Of a stretch of 64,000 nt of DNA, positions 19,001 through 27,654 are shown piece by piece; positions within the stretch are counted from its first letter, which is position 1, and each line of letters opens with the position of its first letter. The position numbers and the translations under genes are program-made. The stretch is taken from NCBI GenBank assembly GCA_009840305.1, contig VXNY01000024.1, positions 372,001-436,000 of the forward strand, written 5' to 3'. This DNA comes from Gammaproteobacteria bacterium (GTDB taxonomy: Bacteria; Pseudomonadota; Gammaproteobacteria; Pseudomonadales; Azotimanducaceae). The notes under the pieces are model-generated. The model saw only the letters and a program-made list of their open reading frames with translations. It was not told the DNA's origin and did no database searches.

Positions 19001-19745
19001 TTCCAATCAGCGATGCGGACGTTGATGTCCCACTCATCAATACCTGCGAGTTTACCACGATCTCTTCAAGAAAATCCCATCCAATCAAGCTAGTTGGCAC
19101 TTCAAAATCGTGTGCCTGAACGTTGAGCACGCGTTCCTCAGTTCGACGCCAAAAACCTCGAGAACTTGATTCGTAAAGCAACGAAATCGAGCAGTGATCA
19201 CAATCACCTAACTCACGAATCGTTGCGTGCAGGCGGTATACGCCCTGTTGCTTGACCGACCGCAAAAATCCTTCGTGCTCGAAATTTGCAGACCCGCAAG
19301 TCAGGGAACTACTAAACGTCACATCAATGTTGTCAGTATTACGCAATATTGTGTCTATGCCAAACGAATCATCTTCGGCACTAGGGAGTTCAAAATTACA
19401 AGCAGACTGCTCTGCTACTTCCAACGATAAGTGTTTAACGTGAACCGTGCGAAACACAAAGGAGTTACGCCAAAACGAGGCCAATGTATCGAGTTCAGCA
19501 GTGATATCTTTGATAAGTAAGGTTGAACTAGCTACTTCTCCAATCTCAATAACCGGATTAATACCGCGCCACCTAACGTTGAGTTGCGAGAACTCCAACC
19601 CCTGTTCAGCAAATCTCTGATTCAGATTGTCAACGTAATTGGGCGCAAACAACGATCCAATTCGCACGAGGGAAAACAAGCCGGCAAAGAGCACAACTAA
19701 GATCGTGAGCGTATTGAGAAATACTTTTATCAGTAATTTCAGCAC
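16020..19745 (-). CDS. yhdP: YhdP-family AsmA-like phospholipid transport protein
   Basis: 1241 residues from a GTG at 19745. One N-terminal membrane helix (residues about 7-30) is followed by a long periplasmic region rich in beta strands, with the DUF3971-type middle and the AsmA-like C-terminus (KGRSSELMFTGNASLADESL, then a hydrophobic tail segment). YhdP, TamB and YdbH are the redundant AsmA-like bridges that carry phospholipids to the outer membrane in E. coli; this length matches YhdP (1266). It ends in an acidic Ser/Asp-rich tail. It follows mreD after 115 bp; rng and maf, which lie between mreD and yhdP in E. coli, are missing. Confidence 0.93.
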   Translation of the reverse strand: MLKLLIKVFLNTLTILVVLFAGLFSLVRIGSLFAPNYVDNLNQRFAEQGLEFSQLNVRWRGINPVIEIGEVASSTLLIKDITAELDTLASFWRNSFVFRTVHVKHLSLEVAEQSACNFELPSAEDDSFGIDTILRNTDNIDVTFSSSLTCGSANFEHEGFLRSVKQQGVYRLHATIRELGDCDHCSISLLYESSSRGFWRRTEERVLNVQAHDFEVPTSLIGWDFLEEIVVNSQVLMSGTSTSASLIGNIDLQPTHPLGTPAGLFLDLSFSLEELGTSGRIDVSMVDHNSEVVDELEHFVRQSVHTNYIHGWSHDISAETIYTFVDIFSVSGHPVRELLGGLEPSGMLSTLQWVQDSSGVIYGATIDQLRIQQHKGIPALTLDSFVLNGRGPIALAEATTQQIDIDEAGFLFAPLSLSTVDFSSLILWKRDYLGSTLYGHWIPNSEVVAIDFNIEYSKYFPSGRQRMEFALETPSVSASQLRPYLGALVPEDAFTWIENAVHQAQFNEARLQFVHSSDEFNQRTNTIEIHAFIDDAKVAFLEDWPEIVQGYGRFWLTHEALMIEVTSAYTQGSHIEQGTVLLPLAEPLLELDFTVDSNFLLLQSYLAESPLTKLLPLDPLEYDGSGAIDLKAALKIPLKPERENLWDVQLDLVLADVSLDLRTANLQLDDLFGNVGYQYPHNFSSSQLSARFQDDPVSLDLKTRNGDTHSPEVVLKFDLNTSVNAISRLTGDWLHSIASGSPHISGEVVFPINSDTPPIVDVHTDLVGVALTLPKPFRKEVDSGRPMHVQITLDDPMTVDITMDELRIRTEGTEHSPMRGSVGLSVPPPPLTESTRDWLIAGSVAELVFPTDQMSDTTLPAGVDVEFDDLRIGKLVRGRFQLHDLVLDGTFGGDSSALTATAEEGSASLSREQGNDWELSIEQLRLWLSAFDSPDEAPMDPAIFLQLPATKVSIQDLYMFTEDGEAEGFGTWSFDLNTSDQQVQLQNVVADIRGVNLDTRDDIGIVWDTEKNETRFKGVISGDNLLQVLPEFDVEAEVESENFTVNSDLMWPGSPFDVDTLKMSGRIHGDANKGTLLEVDAGQGILRLLSMFNIASIIQRMDFVPTAVFAKGFQFDRILFDVTLDQSIVKIQEPIHIKGRSSELMFTGNASLADESLTMDVVVRLPFTTNLKWYVALMTGNPTAFLGTLIGSRIFRSQLNRMSSAKYRVEGTFETPEIELIGVFNDDLSDSPTEDSTTNED

Positions 19746-19860
19746 GATACTGGGAATTCGTTGTTGATAGCGGTACTCGGTTTCAAATTTGATGACCAGA
19801 TCTGAGGCTCATGAATGTGTACTCCGATATGTAGTTATTTTCAAGACCGCAATGTAACTG

Positions 19861-20325
19861 TCAGAAAGAAACTTCTGTTTCCTCAGATACTAACCAACGA
19901 TCAAGCAAAAATACCACGAGAACCCAAGTAACTAGCGTTCCAATTACTGAGTATACGAGAACGAGCGGTGAAGGTAGTGGAGACTCTGCAATGATGAGTA
20001 GGCTCAAATATCTCAGGACTTCCGCGCATATGCTCGCTACACCCAAACCAGCCAACTGAAATCGCAACACTGCTTTATTCTCTCGTTTGGGAATCTTCAT
20101 ACCTAGATAGGTAATTAGACAAAGAATTATTGAATTTACTCCGAACGGATACGCAAATAATGTGTCGAGAAAGAATCCAGTTGCGAACGGTATTAGCAGA
20201 GAAACTGAAGTGTTGGTATTGGAAGCCCAATAGAAACACACCAGCAACGCGACGTTGGGCGTGAAGTAACTAACGAATTCCGGTAAAAACGCAAAACTGT
20301 GAAAAGCAGAAACAAAGACACTCAA
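19861..20325 (-). CDS. mreD: Rod shape-determining protein MreD
   Basis: 154 residues, almost wholly hydrophobic, with about five membrane helices; size and topology are those of MreD, an integral component of the elongasome with MreC and MreB. Conserved local features include GFFLDTLFAYPFGVNSI, resembling the 'G.l.D.l...pfG' segment of the family. The start used is a TTG 25 bp after mreC; the frame is open a little further upstream without a better codon, so the exact start is uncertain. Confidence 0.9.
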   Translation of the reverse strand: MSVFVSAFHSFAFLPEFVSYFTPNVALLVCFYWASNTNTSVSLLIPFATGFFLDTLFAYPFGVNSIILCLITYLGMKIPKRENKAVLRFQLAGLGVASICAEVLRYLSLLIIAESPLPSPLVLVYSVIGTLVTWVLVVFLLDRWLVSEETEVSF

Positions 20326-20350
20326 TGACGCGGTGATGATAAAACCGATG

Positions 20351-21190
20351 TTATTCCGCGGCAGTTTCAGAATACGAAGCTCCAGTGAGGATCAGAATAT
20401 AACGTCGACGATTGAGTTCCGCAAGCGGTTCGATGGTCACGCGAACTGCAACCCCAGCTTGGTCAGGTTCACTTACAGTCACTACTCCAACCGGATAACC
20501 GTAAGGAAACGTACCTCCTAATCCAGAAGTGATCAATAAGTCACCTTCTGCTATGTCAGCTGTCACTTCGACATGTTCAAGAGTGAGATGTTTTGAATCT
20601 CCAACACCTGTAAGCACCGCGTGGAGTCCAGACCTTTCCACTCGAACTGGTACCGCCATGCGCTTATCAGTTACCATTAATACTCGACATGTATATGGGA
20701 GCGCTTCAACCACTTGACCAAAGACTCCCGAAGCATCAAGCACCGCAGAGCCCCCTTTGATTCCGTGTGCTAGTCCCCGATTCAACGTCACTTCATCACG
20801 AGCGGGTGAAACCAACGGAGCAGCCAATTCGGCGATTTCATAGGAAATCATCGGTTCTCGTATTCGAAACCCAAGTACCTCACGTAGCTCGATATTAGAT
20901 GCTTCCAACGCACGAAGTTGTGAATTGAGTGCGGATATTTGCTCATTCTCAATTTCCAACACTTCAATCCGTTCTAATAGTTCATTGCGATCGCTCAAGT
21001 AGTTTCCTGAGAACCGGAGAACATCCTCGTATCCATTCGCAACACGTTGTACTCCGAGAGTTACCCAAGTAACAAATTGTCGCGGATGATTTACAAAGTT
21101 GGTAAAGCGCTCTAAGGAAATTGACAGCAGGCAAATAAAGCAGAGTAACAACAAAGTGTGGAGATTCGACGTTTGAGGCGCGGCGGACAT
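20351..21190 (-). CDS. mreC: Rod shape-determining protein MreC
   Basis: 279 residues. One membrane helix near the N-terminus (TLLLLCFICLLSISL), then a coiled-coil stretch (LLERIEVLEIENEQISALNS, about residues 71-90), then the MreC beta domains with ASGVFGQVVEALPYTCRVLM and TSGLGGTFPYGYPVGVV. MreC links cytoplasmic MreB filaments to the peptidoglycan synthases. It is 106 bp downstream of mreB and 25 bp upstream of mreD. Confidence 0.95.
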   Translation of the reverse strand: MSAAPQTSNLHTLLLLCFICLLSISLERFTNFVNHPRQFVTWVTLGVQRVANGYEDVLRFSGNYLSDRNELLERIEVLEIENEQISALNSQLRALEASNIELREVLGFRIREPMISYEIAELAAPLVSPARDEVTLNRGLAHGIKGGSAVLDASGVFGQVVEALPYTCRVLMVTDKRMAVPVRVERSGLHAVLTGVGDSKHLTLEHVEVTADIAEGDLLITSGLGGTFPYGYPVGVVTVSEPDQAGVAVRVTIEPLAELNRRRYILILTGASYSETAAE

Positions 21191-21296
21191 TTACGGAAGA
21201 AACCACCCAATCAGCATCGTTAAATTCGCCTAAATCTTGTTGTTTTCCTTACCGTATCTATAGCCTAGCTCGACGTCATGAGCTGGCTCAAGAAGA

Positions 21297-22319
21297 TCAA
21301 ATGACCAAATTGTCTAAGTAGTCAAATTCGAGAATCTGACCACATCCTTTTGCAACACAGGACAGTGGTTCATCAGCCACCAACACCGGCATACCTGTTT
21401 CTCTTTTCAACAACTCATCTAAGCCGTTCAATAGAGCCCCACCACCGGTTAACATGATACCACTATTCGCGATGTCGGCTGCTAGTTCTGGCGGGCATCG
21501 CTGTAATACAGACAACACCGCACCGACGACTTTCGTCGTGGCCGACGAATAGAGGGCTTCAACCATGTCATCGCTATTAAGGCGAAAGGTGCGAGGAATT
21601 CCCTGAGCTAAGTCGTGTCCGATCACGGTTACCTCTTGCACTTCATCTACAGATATAGCAGTACCGATTTGAATCTTGATTTGTTCGGCCGTAGTTTCCC
21701 CGATAACGCAACCTTCCTTCCGACGCACGTACTGAATGACTGCGTTGTTAAACTCATCACCGCCAACGCGGATGCTCTCAGAAACAACGATGCCGTTTAA
21801 GGCAATGATCGCAATGTCGGTAGTTCCACCCCCGATATCGACAACCATGGAACCGTTGGCATCTTGAATGTTAAGTTCAGCACCAACCGCCGCAGCCAAT
21901 GGTTCTTCAATGAGAAAAACTTCGCGTGCGCCAGCTCCAAGTACCGTGTCTTTTATAGCTTTCTTTTCAACTTCAGTAGATTTACATGGCATGCAAACCA
22001 GCACTCGAGGGCTTCCTGAAAAAAACTTGTTACCAGTCGCACGTTCCATGAAATACCGCAACATCGTGCTAGTAGCTCGAAAATCTGCGATGTGCCCATC
22101 TTTCATCGGTCTTGTGACTAGGATCGCGTCAGGAGTTCTACCCAGCATCGTTCGAGCCTTCTTGCCGAGCGCGACAATTGAGTTGTCATTTACGCGAGTA
22201 GCTACTACTGAAGGTTCGTCGAGAACCACGCCTTTATTCTTGACAAATATCAAAGTGTTTGCCGTCCCTAAATCGATAGACATATCGGGGGAGAATAGAC
22301 CGCGGATGGTTTTCAACAT
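21297..22319 (-). CDS. mreB: Rod shape-determining protein MreB (actin homologue)
   Basis: 340 residues, slightly shorter than the usual 347. Nucleotide-binding motifs of the actin fold are plain: DLGTANTLIF (phosphate 1), VVDIGGGTTDIAIIALNGIV (phosphate 2) and IMLTGGGALLNGLDELL (adenosine). MreB forms membrane-bound filaments that orient side-wall synthesis. It heads mreB-mreC-mreD and is divergent from gatCAB across 335 bp. Confidence 0.98.
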   Translation of the reverse strand: MLKTIRGLFSPDMSIDLGTANTLIFVKNKGVVLDEPSVVATRVNDNSIVALGKKARTMLGRTPDAILVTRPMKDGHIADFRATSTMLRYFMERATGNKFFSGSPRVLVCMPCKSTEVEKKAIKDTVLGAGAREVFLIEEPLAAAVGAELNIQDANGSMVVDIGGGTTDIAIIALNGIVVSESIRVGGDEFNNAVIQYVRRKEGCVIGETTAEQIKIQIGTAISVDEVQEVTVIGHDLAQGIPRTFRLNSDDMVEALYSSATTKVVGAVLSVLQRCPPELAADIANSGIMLTGGGALLNGLDELLKRETGMPVLVADEPLSCVAKGCGQILEFDYLDNLVI

Positions 22320-22654
22320 AATTTGCTACTTTCTTCTAGTCCTTTCAATTTACGAGATTGCGTAAACGCGCAAAGGAATGCCTACGGAACTTGTAGTCAA
22401 CTCGTCCGGGCAGAAATTTACGATGTGTATTTGCGCGAGATACCTGGTGGCCGGTTAGGTCAGGTTAATATCATAAAAGAAACTCTGTCAGTTGCAATAT
22501 GTTAGTTCGCGTAATGCACTATTTCCATACAGATAGAGCCAAAACATCGCACAATTACGAAAAATTTTTTTCGCAACACACTACCTTGTCCTTACGCTCA
22601 CGAGATTCGGCTCCATGGTTTAATTTTTTCGTCCGTTTAACAACCTAGACTACA
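22320..22654. promoter_or_regulatory. Divergent mreB / gatC intergenic region (335 bp)
   Basis: No gene is supported. It must hold the promoters for mreBCD-yhdP-tldD-pmbA (minus) and gatCAB (plus). Visible structure: a perfect A-tract/T-tract inverted repeat at 22558-22573 (CGAAAAATTTTTTTCG), and an imperfect TTGCG/CGCAA hairpin around 22359-22374 close to mreB. I cannot assign -35/-10 boxes reliably. The same mreB/gatC divergence occurs in several beta- and gammaproteobacteria. Confidence 0.5.
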
Positions 22655-22939
22655 TTGAATTCAAAAATTCTAAAAGAACTCTGCGCACGTTGCGCTCTCG
22701 CTTTGAATGACACTGAAAACGAGCGTATGGTTGCAGATTTAACTCTAATTCTGGACTATGTCGACCAGATACATGCGGTAACCACAGACGGATTCGAACC
22801 ACTAATCCACCCTCTCAATATTGGAAACGTGAGGGAGTTAGATGAACCGGAAACGACAAGACATCAAGACTTGATCCAAATGAAATCAATTGAGACGGTT
22901 GAAGACTTCTACGTTGTACCAAAAGTAATCAAGCCTTAG
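22655..22939 (+). CDS. gatC: Asp-tRNA(Asn)/Glu-tRNA(Gln) amidotransferase subunit C
   Basis: 94 residues from a TTG. GatC clamps GatA and GatB together in the tRNA-dependent amidotransferase that makes Gln-tRNA(Gln) or Asn-tRNA(Asn). Family features: LALNDTENERMVADLTLILDYVDQI in the helical part and the tail (LIQMKSIETVEDFYVVPKVI) that ends in the standard F.VPKV motif. Its stop overlaps the gatA GTG start (TAGTG). Confidence 0.95.
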   Translation: MNSKILKELCARCALALNDTENERMVADLTLILDYVDQIHAVTTDGFEPLIHPLNIGNVRELDEPETTRHQDLIQMKSIETVEDFYVVPKVIKP

Positions 22940-24372
22940 TGGATCCATACCAATCCCTCAAGCAATTACGACAGTTGCTTGATAGCAAACAGATTAGTGT
23001 GACGGAATTGTGCCAATATTTTCTCGATCGAATCGCACAGTTTGACCAACGTACAAACAGTTTCGTGTCCGTGGAACCGGAGCAAGTACTGGCCGAGGCT
23101 AGAAGCACAGATAAGACCATAGACCAAGGCGTCAACGGACAACTAACCGGCATACCGGTAGCGCACAAGGACAACTTTTGCGTTCGAGGAAAACGAACTT
23201 CATGCTGTTCAAATTTGCTGCGTACGTTCATCGCGCCGTATGACGCAACCATTGTCAAAAATATTGCAAAAGCTGGCGGCATCTATTTTGGTAAAACCAA
23301 CATGGACGAGTTTGCAATGGGAACTAGCAATCAAACCAGTGTTTGGGGGCCAGTCCGAAACCCTTGGGACTTGAGTAGAGTCCCTGGCGGTTCATCTGGC
23401 GGTTCAGCTGCAGCGGTTGCTGCCGGTTTAGTACCCGTCGCTACCGGTTCGGACACGGGTGGTTCAATCCGCCAACCAGCTTCATTCTGCGGCGTCACAG
23501 GCTTCAAACCGACGTACGGACGCTTATCGCGTTATGGCATGATCGCGTTTGCGTCGAGCCTAGATCAAGCCGGCACGCTCACCCGTACCGCACAAGATGC
23601 AACCACTATGTTTCAAATACTGCAGAGTCATGATTCACAAGACGCTACCAGCGTACCATCATCGATTAATAAGAAAGTACAGATTAAACACCCTTTGACT
23701 ATTGGATATTCCGCTTCTCTTCTAAACGGTCTCGATTCGGACATCGTAGCACGTATCGAAGCATCCCGTAATACATTAGAACAACTTGGTAGTAAGTTCG
23801 TGGATGTTGAAGTATTTGACCAAGATCTAGCACTTTCTAGTTATTACATTATTTCATGCGCAGAAGCTTCTTCCAACCTTGCCCGTTTTGACGGCGTTCG
23901 TTATGGCTCTCGAGCGAAGTCAGTATCGTCGATACAAGATTTGTACGAAGACACGAGGAGTCATGGTTTCGGTGCTGAGGTTAAGCGTCGTCTGCTAGCA
24001 GGAACCTACTTTCTATCGAACAATTCTTCGGAGAACTATGTTCAGAAAGCTCAAAAAATACGCCGCATGGTGTACGAACTCTATAACGAGCTTTTTCAAA
24101 AAGTGGACGTTGTACTAGCGCCTTCTTCGCCGTCAACAGCCTTTCGGCTCGATGAAGAACATGACTCAACAGACATGTACCGGCAAGATCGGTTTACAGT
24201 CCCTGTTAATTTGTGCGGTCTGCCCGCAATAAGTGTGCCCTGCGGTCTAGTGAATGGATTACCGATTGGCGTGCAATTTATCGGACCACAATTCGGCGAT
24301 GAACTGATACTCGACCTCGCGGAACGTTTCCAGAAGGAAACTTCGTGGCATTTGCAACGACCCAAGATATGA
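22939..24372 (+). CDS. gatA: Asp/Glu-tRNA amidotransferase subunit A (amidase)
   Basis: 477 residues from a GTG. It releases ammonia from glutamine for GatB. The amidase Ser-cisSer-Lys triad is visible: Lys in VAHKDNFCVRG (about residue 76), cis-Ser in GGSSGGSAAAVA and the nucleophile in DTGGSIRQPASF. The gene order gatC-gatA-gatB and the 1- and 4-base overlaps imply one coupled operon. Confidence 0.97.
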   Translation: MDPYQSLKQLRQLLDSKQISVTELCQYFLDRIAQFDQRTNSFVSVEPEQVLAEARSTDKTIDQGVNGQLTGIPVAHKDNFCVRGKRTSCCSNLLRTFIAPYDATIVKNIAKAGGIYFGKTNMDEFAMGTSNQTSVWGPVRNPWDLSRVPGGSSGGSAAAVAAGLVPVATGSDTGGSIRQPASFCGVTGFKPTYGRLSRYGMIAFASSLDQAGTLTRTAQDATTMFQILQSHDSQDATSVPSSINKKVQIKHPLTIGYSASLLNGLDSDIVARIEASRNTLEQLGSKFVDVEVFDQDLALSSYYIISCAEASSNLARFDGVRYGSRAKSVSSIQDLYEDTRSHGFGAEVKRRLLAGTYFLSNNSSENYVQKAQKIRRMVYELYNELFQKVDVVLAPSSPSTAFRLDEEHDSTDMYRQDRFTVPVNLCGLPAISVPCGLVNGLPIGVQFIGPQFGDELILDLAERFQKETSWHLQRPKI

Positions 24373-25853
24373 ATGAAGTGGCATCTAAATGGGAAGCAGT
24401 AATCGGCCTGGAAGTTCATGTGCAACTTAATACGCGTACTAAGTTATTTTCTCGTACTCGAAATGGAGACGTATCCGCTGCACCTAATCAGAGTGCGAGC
24501 CTTGTTGACTTAGCGTATCCAGGAACACTGCCAGTCTTGAATCAAACAGCTTTAACACACGCGGTTAAATTTGGAGCGGCAATCGACGGCTCGATTGCGA
24601 AAGTCTGCTTATTTGATCGAAAGCACTATTTTTATCCCGACCTTCCTAAAGGTTACCAAATCAGTCAGTACTCCCATCCAATCGTCAGTTCTGGGGTGTT
24701 CAACTTGTGGAATGAAAACGGTCAAGCCAAAGCAGTTAGAATCCGTCGAGTCCATCTGGAAGAGGATGCAGGGAAGTCAATACACGATCGGTTACCGAAC
24801 GAAACCGTTCTTGATTTCAATCGTGCAGGTACGCCTCTATTAGAAATTGTTACCGAACCAGATTTGCGAACTCCGTCGGAGGCAGCAACTTGTCTGCGGC
24901 AGCTTCATGCTCTCGTCATTTGGTTAGGATTGTGTTCTGGAAACCTCAATGAAGGCGCGATACGGTGCGATGCCAACGTATCTTTGCGCCATCGAGGTAG
25001 CAATAGGTATGGAACAGTTTGTGAACTCAAGAATCTCAACTCGTTCAAATTCTTAAAAAGAGCTTTGCGGTATGAGATTGAACGACAAGTCGCAGTGTTA
25101 TCGGGCGGAGCGTCAGTGCAACGAGAAACACGATCGTACGACCCGGCGTCTGGATCCACAATATCGCTTCGACCAAAAGAACAACAAGAAGAATACCGTT
25201 ATTTCCCCGATCCTGACCTACCTCCAATACCAATTTCGGACGAGTTTACTTCTCAAATTAAAACGAGCATGCCGGAATTACCGGAAACTGTGCGAGACCG
25301 GTTTGTGAAAGTCTACGGTTTGGCAACAGACCAAGCATATCGACTCACGCTCGAAAAACCACTCGCAGAATTATTTGAAGCTACTGCAAAGTTATGCAAA
25401 GACCCTCAATTAGCGGCAAATTGGATTCTAGGAGAAGTGATTGCGATACGAAAACGTACACAACCTCAAACCCCAAAAATCACGATCACCGCGACGCAAC
25501 TAGCTCAACTTATCGAGCGAGTGAAAGATGGAACTTTGTCTTTGAACACAGGTAAGGAATTAGTTGGAAGACTTTGGGCTACAGATCTGGATCTTGACGA
25601 GATTGTCAAGACTCACGACATAACTCAGATCTCCGATCGTGATCAAATCTCAGAGTGGTCTGCAAAAGTTGTAGATGAAAATCAAGAGCTCATTCCAAAG
25701 CTACTGGACGGTGAAGAGAAGCTCTATGAGTATTTCATCGGGCAAGTCATGAGACTATCTCGCGGGAAAGCTAATCCACATCTAGTGCGACAAGCCTTGG
25801 AAAGGCTTGTACTAGCGGACGAAAAGCACTGTTCTAATGAGAATGACGACTAA
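24369..25853 (+). CDS. gatB: Asp/Glu-tRNA amidotransferase subunit B
   Basis: GatB activates the misacylated tRNA and transfers ammonia. The start is set at the ATG at 24369, overlapping the gatA stop as ATGA; the frame extends to a GTG at 24345 inside gatA, which is less likely. This gives 494 residues. Family blocks: WEAVIGLEVHVQLNTRTKLF, FYPDLPKGYQISQYSHPI, EDAGKSIHD, FNRAGTPLLEIVTEPDL, EYRYFPDPDLPP, and the C-terminal YqeY-like tail ending in a GKANPHLV motif. Confidence 0.97.
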   Translation: MNEVASKWEAVIGLEVHVQLNTRTKLFSRTRNGDVSAAPNQSASLVDLAYPGTLPVLNQTALTHAVKFGAAIDGSIAKVCLFDRKHYFYPDLPKGYQISQYSHPIVSSGVFNLWNENGQAKAVRIRRVHLEEDAGKSIHDRLPNETVLDFNRAGTPLLEIVTEPDLRTPSEAATCLRQLHALVIWLGLCSGNLNEGAIRCDANVSLRHRGSNRYGTVCELKNLNSFKFLKRALRYEIERQVAVLSGGASVQRETRSYDPASGSTISLRPKEQQEEYRYFPDPDLPPIPISDEFTSQIKTSMPELPETVRDRFVKVYGLATDQAYRLTLEKPLAELFEATAKLCKDPQLAANWILGEVIAIRKRTQPQTPKITITATQLAQLIERVKDGTLSLNTGKELVGRLWATDLDLDEIVKTHDITQISDRDQISEWSAKVVDENQELIPKLLDGEEKLYEYFIGQVMRLSRGKANPHLVRQALERLVLADEKHCSNENDD

Positions 25854-25900
25854 ATTTAGCGAACCTCCTATCGTACAATACTTTAAGGAATAAAAAGCCT

Positions 25901-26938
25901 ATGATTGATACAGAATCCTTGATCATCGGTGCTGGACCCTGTGGTCTTTTTCAAGTCTTTGAATTGGGATTGCAAGGGATAAAAGCTCACATCGTCGATG
26001 CGTTACCGGAAATCGGAGGGCAATGCACCGCTCTATATCCGGACAAGCCTATTTATGACATACCTGCAATCCCTGTCTGTAGTGCAGAAGAACTCGTTAG
26101 CCGACTTAGTGAGCAAATACAACCGTTTGAGGCTAACTTTCACCTTGACCAACAAGTAGTTCGAATTCAATCGATAGACCCCAACACTTTTAGAGTTGAG
26201 ACGTCGAAGGGGACGGTGTTTCAAACGAAGTCAATTGTGATCGCTGGAGGGGTAGGCTCGTTTCAAGCCATGCCGCTTCGTGCTAAAGGTGCTGAGGAAG
26301 TCAATTCCGATTTCCTTCATTATCGAATTACTGACAAGTCTCAATTCGCGGGTAAGCGACTCGTCATCCTTGGTGGGGGGGACTCGGCACTGGATTGGGC
26401 ACTAGAGTTAGTAGATGTCGCATCTTCATTGACTTTAATACACCGAAGTGAGAAATTTCGCGCCGCTGAAGCATCGGTACAGCGTATGCGAGACCTCGTT
26501 GCCGATAACGCTATGGACTTTTTTGTGGGGAACGCAACAAATGTAGTCAGCGACAATGGCAAACTCAGGGAAGTACACATCACAAAACCCGATCGAGAGG
26601 TTGAGTCCTTACTGATCGATCACCTGTTAGTTTTTTTTGGTCTGTCGCCGAAGTTAGGACCAATCGCTGATTGGGGCCTTGAGATCACCAAAAATCAAAT
26701 CGAGACGGATACCGAGAAGTTTGAAACCAACATTCCGGGAGTTTATGCAGTTGGTGACATTGCGAACTACCCCGGCAAGAAAAAACTCATTCTGTCTGGT
26801 TTCCACGAAGCCGCTTTGGTTTCGTTCGCGATCAAGAAACGACTGTTTCCTGAAGAAAAAGCATTCTTGCAATACACGACTACCAGTCCGCTGATGCACC
26901 AACGATTAGGGCTTGCAAGCCCACCCGAAGAAGTGTAA
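25901..26938 (+). CDS. Ferredoxin--NADP+ reductase, thioredoxin-reductase-like type
   Basis: 345 residues. Two dinucleotide-binding motifs are seen: LIIGAGPCGLFQVFELGL for FAD near the N-terminus and LVILGGGDSALDWALEL for NADP(H) at about 152-168. The late FAD motif GVYAVGDIANYPGKKKLILSGF is typical. The CxxC redox pair of true thioredoxin reductases is missing. These features match the second type of ferredoxin/flavodoxin-NADP reductase known from Chlorobium and Bacillus (YumC). It transfers electrons between NADPH and ferredoxin. It stands 47 bp after gatB. Confidence 0.9.
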   Translation: MIDTESLIIGAGPCGLFQVFELGLQGIKAHIVDALPEIGGQCTALYPDKPIYDIPAIPVCSAEELVSRLSEQIQPFEANFHLDQQVVRIQSIDPNTFRVETSKGTVFQTKSIVIAGGVGSFQAMPLRAKGAEEVNSDFLHYRITDKSQFAGKRLVILGGGDSALDWALELVDVASSLTLIHRSEKFRAAEASVQRMRDLVADNAMDFFVGNATNVVSDNGKLREVHITKPDREVESLLIDHLLVFFGLSPKLGPIADWGLEITKNQIETDTEKFETNIPGVYAVGDIANYPGKKKLILSGFHEAALVSFAIKKRLFPEEKAFLQYTTTSPLMHQRLGLASPPEEV

Positions 26939-26991
26939 ATCTCGTCCCAGAAGAGCCTTGGTAGACTCTTTCAATGTGGTAATGAACGGTC

Positions 26992-27654
26992 ATGGGATCC
27001 ATCGACTCAAGCGCTCCTAAACAACTTACTACGGTTCAGTTGGATCAACTCACTCCGTTTGCGATTGGTGGTACTAGATTGTGTTTCGTCCATCCGGATG
27101 ACTCGAACAAGTGTATCAAAGTGTTACGAGAAGACCGAACTCCTCAAACTCGTCGGCAACTAACTAAGGGAATTAAAAAGTTACGACCCGCGAAACATTG
27201 GGATGATCAGAAGAAAGAATTATCCGCGTATCGACAGTTGCTCGCTCGGGAGACGCCAACATTATGGCGACACATCCCCGAGTTTTTCGGAAGTGTGGAG
27301 ACTGATCTCGGACTAGGGATCGTGACTCGGATTTTTCGAAATTTTGATGGTAACTTCCCGAGAAATTTAGAGCAAGAAGTACCCCACGGTATCGATGACG
27401 CTCTTAAGAACGGAATTGAAAACTTTAAATCGTGGTTGCGACACGAGCTAGTTGTTACACGCGACTTATTGCCTCATAACATCATCGTCGTTCGTGACTC
27501 ACTGGAACACTGCCGGCTCATGATTGTCGATGGATTGGGTAATAGCGAATGGATTCCAGTATCCACTTGGTTTCGCTCCTTTGCTCGCCGGAAAATTGAA
27601 CGTAAGCTCTTTAGGTTCGACCATCGAGTTGCAAGCTTGCGAGTGAAACAATGA
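26992..27654 (+). CDS. yrbL: YrbL-like protein (PhoP regulatory network family)
   Basis: 220 residues that look like a small kinase-fold protein: LTPFAIGGTRLCFVHPDDSNKCIKVLR matches the nucleotide-binding lobe of the YrbL family, and the central motif RHELVVTRDLLPHNIIV aligns with the 'DLN..NI' catalytic-loop area. YrbL is a predicted kinase-like protein under PhoP and related control in enterobacteria; its substrate is unknown. Here it is separated from npr, its E. coli neighbour, and instead overlaps the following methyltransferase by four bases (ATGA), implying a shared job, perhaps on surface glycans. That link is inference. Confidence 0.82.
   Translation: MGSIDSSAPKQLTTVQLDQLTPFAIGGTRLCFVHPDDSNKCIKVLREDRTPQTRRQLTKGIKKLRPAKHWDDQKKELSAYRQLLARETPTLWRHIPEFFGSVETDLGLGIVTRIFRNFDGNFPRNLEQEVPHGIDDALKNGIENFKSWLRHELVVTRDLLPHNIIVVRDSLEHCRLMIVDGLGNSEWIPVSTWFRSFARRKIERKLFRFDHRVASLRVKQ

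Noticed and set aside
21868-22365. 165-codon plus-strand frame antisense to mreB
   Set aside because: Lies fully over the mreB coding region and start; Ser/Arg-rich shadow sequence.
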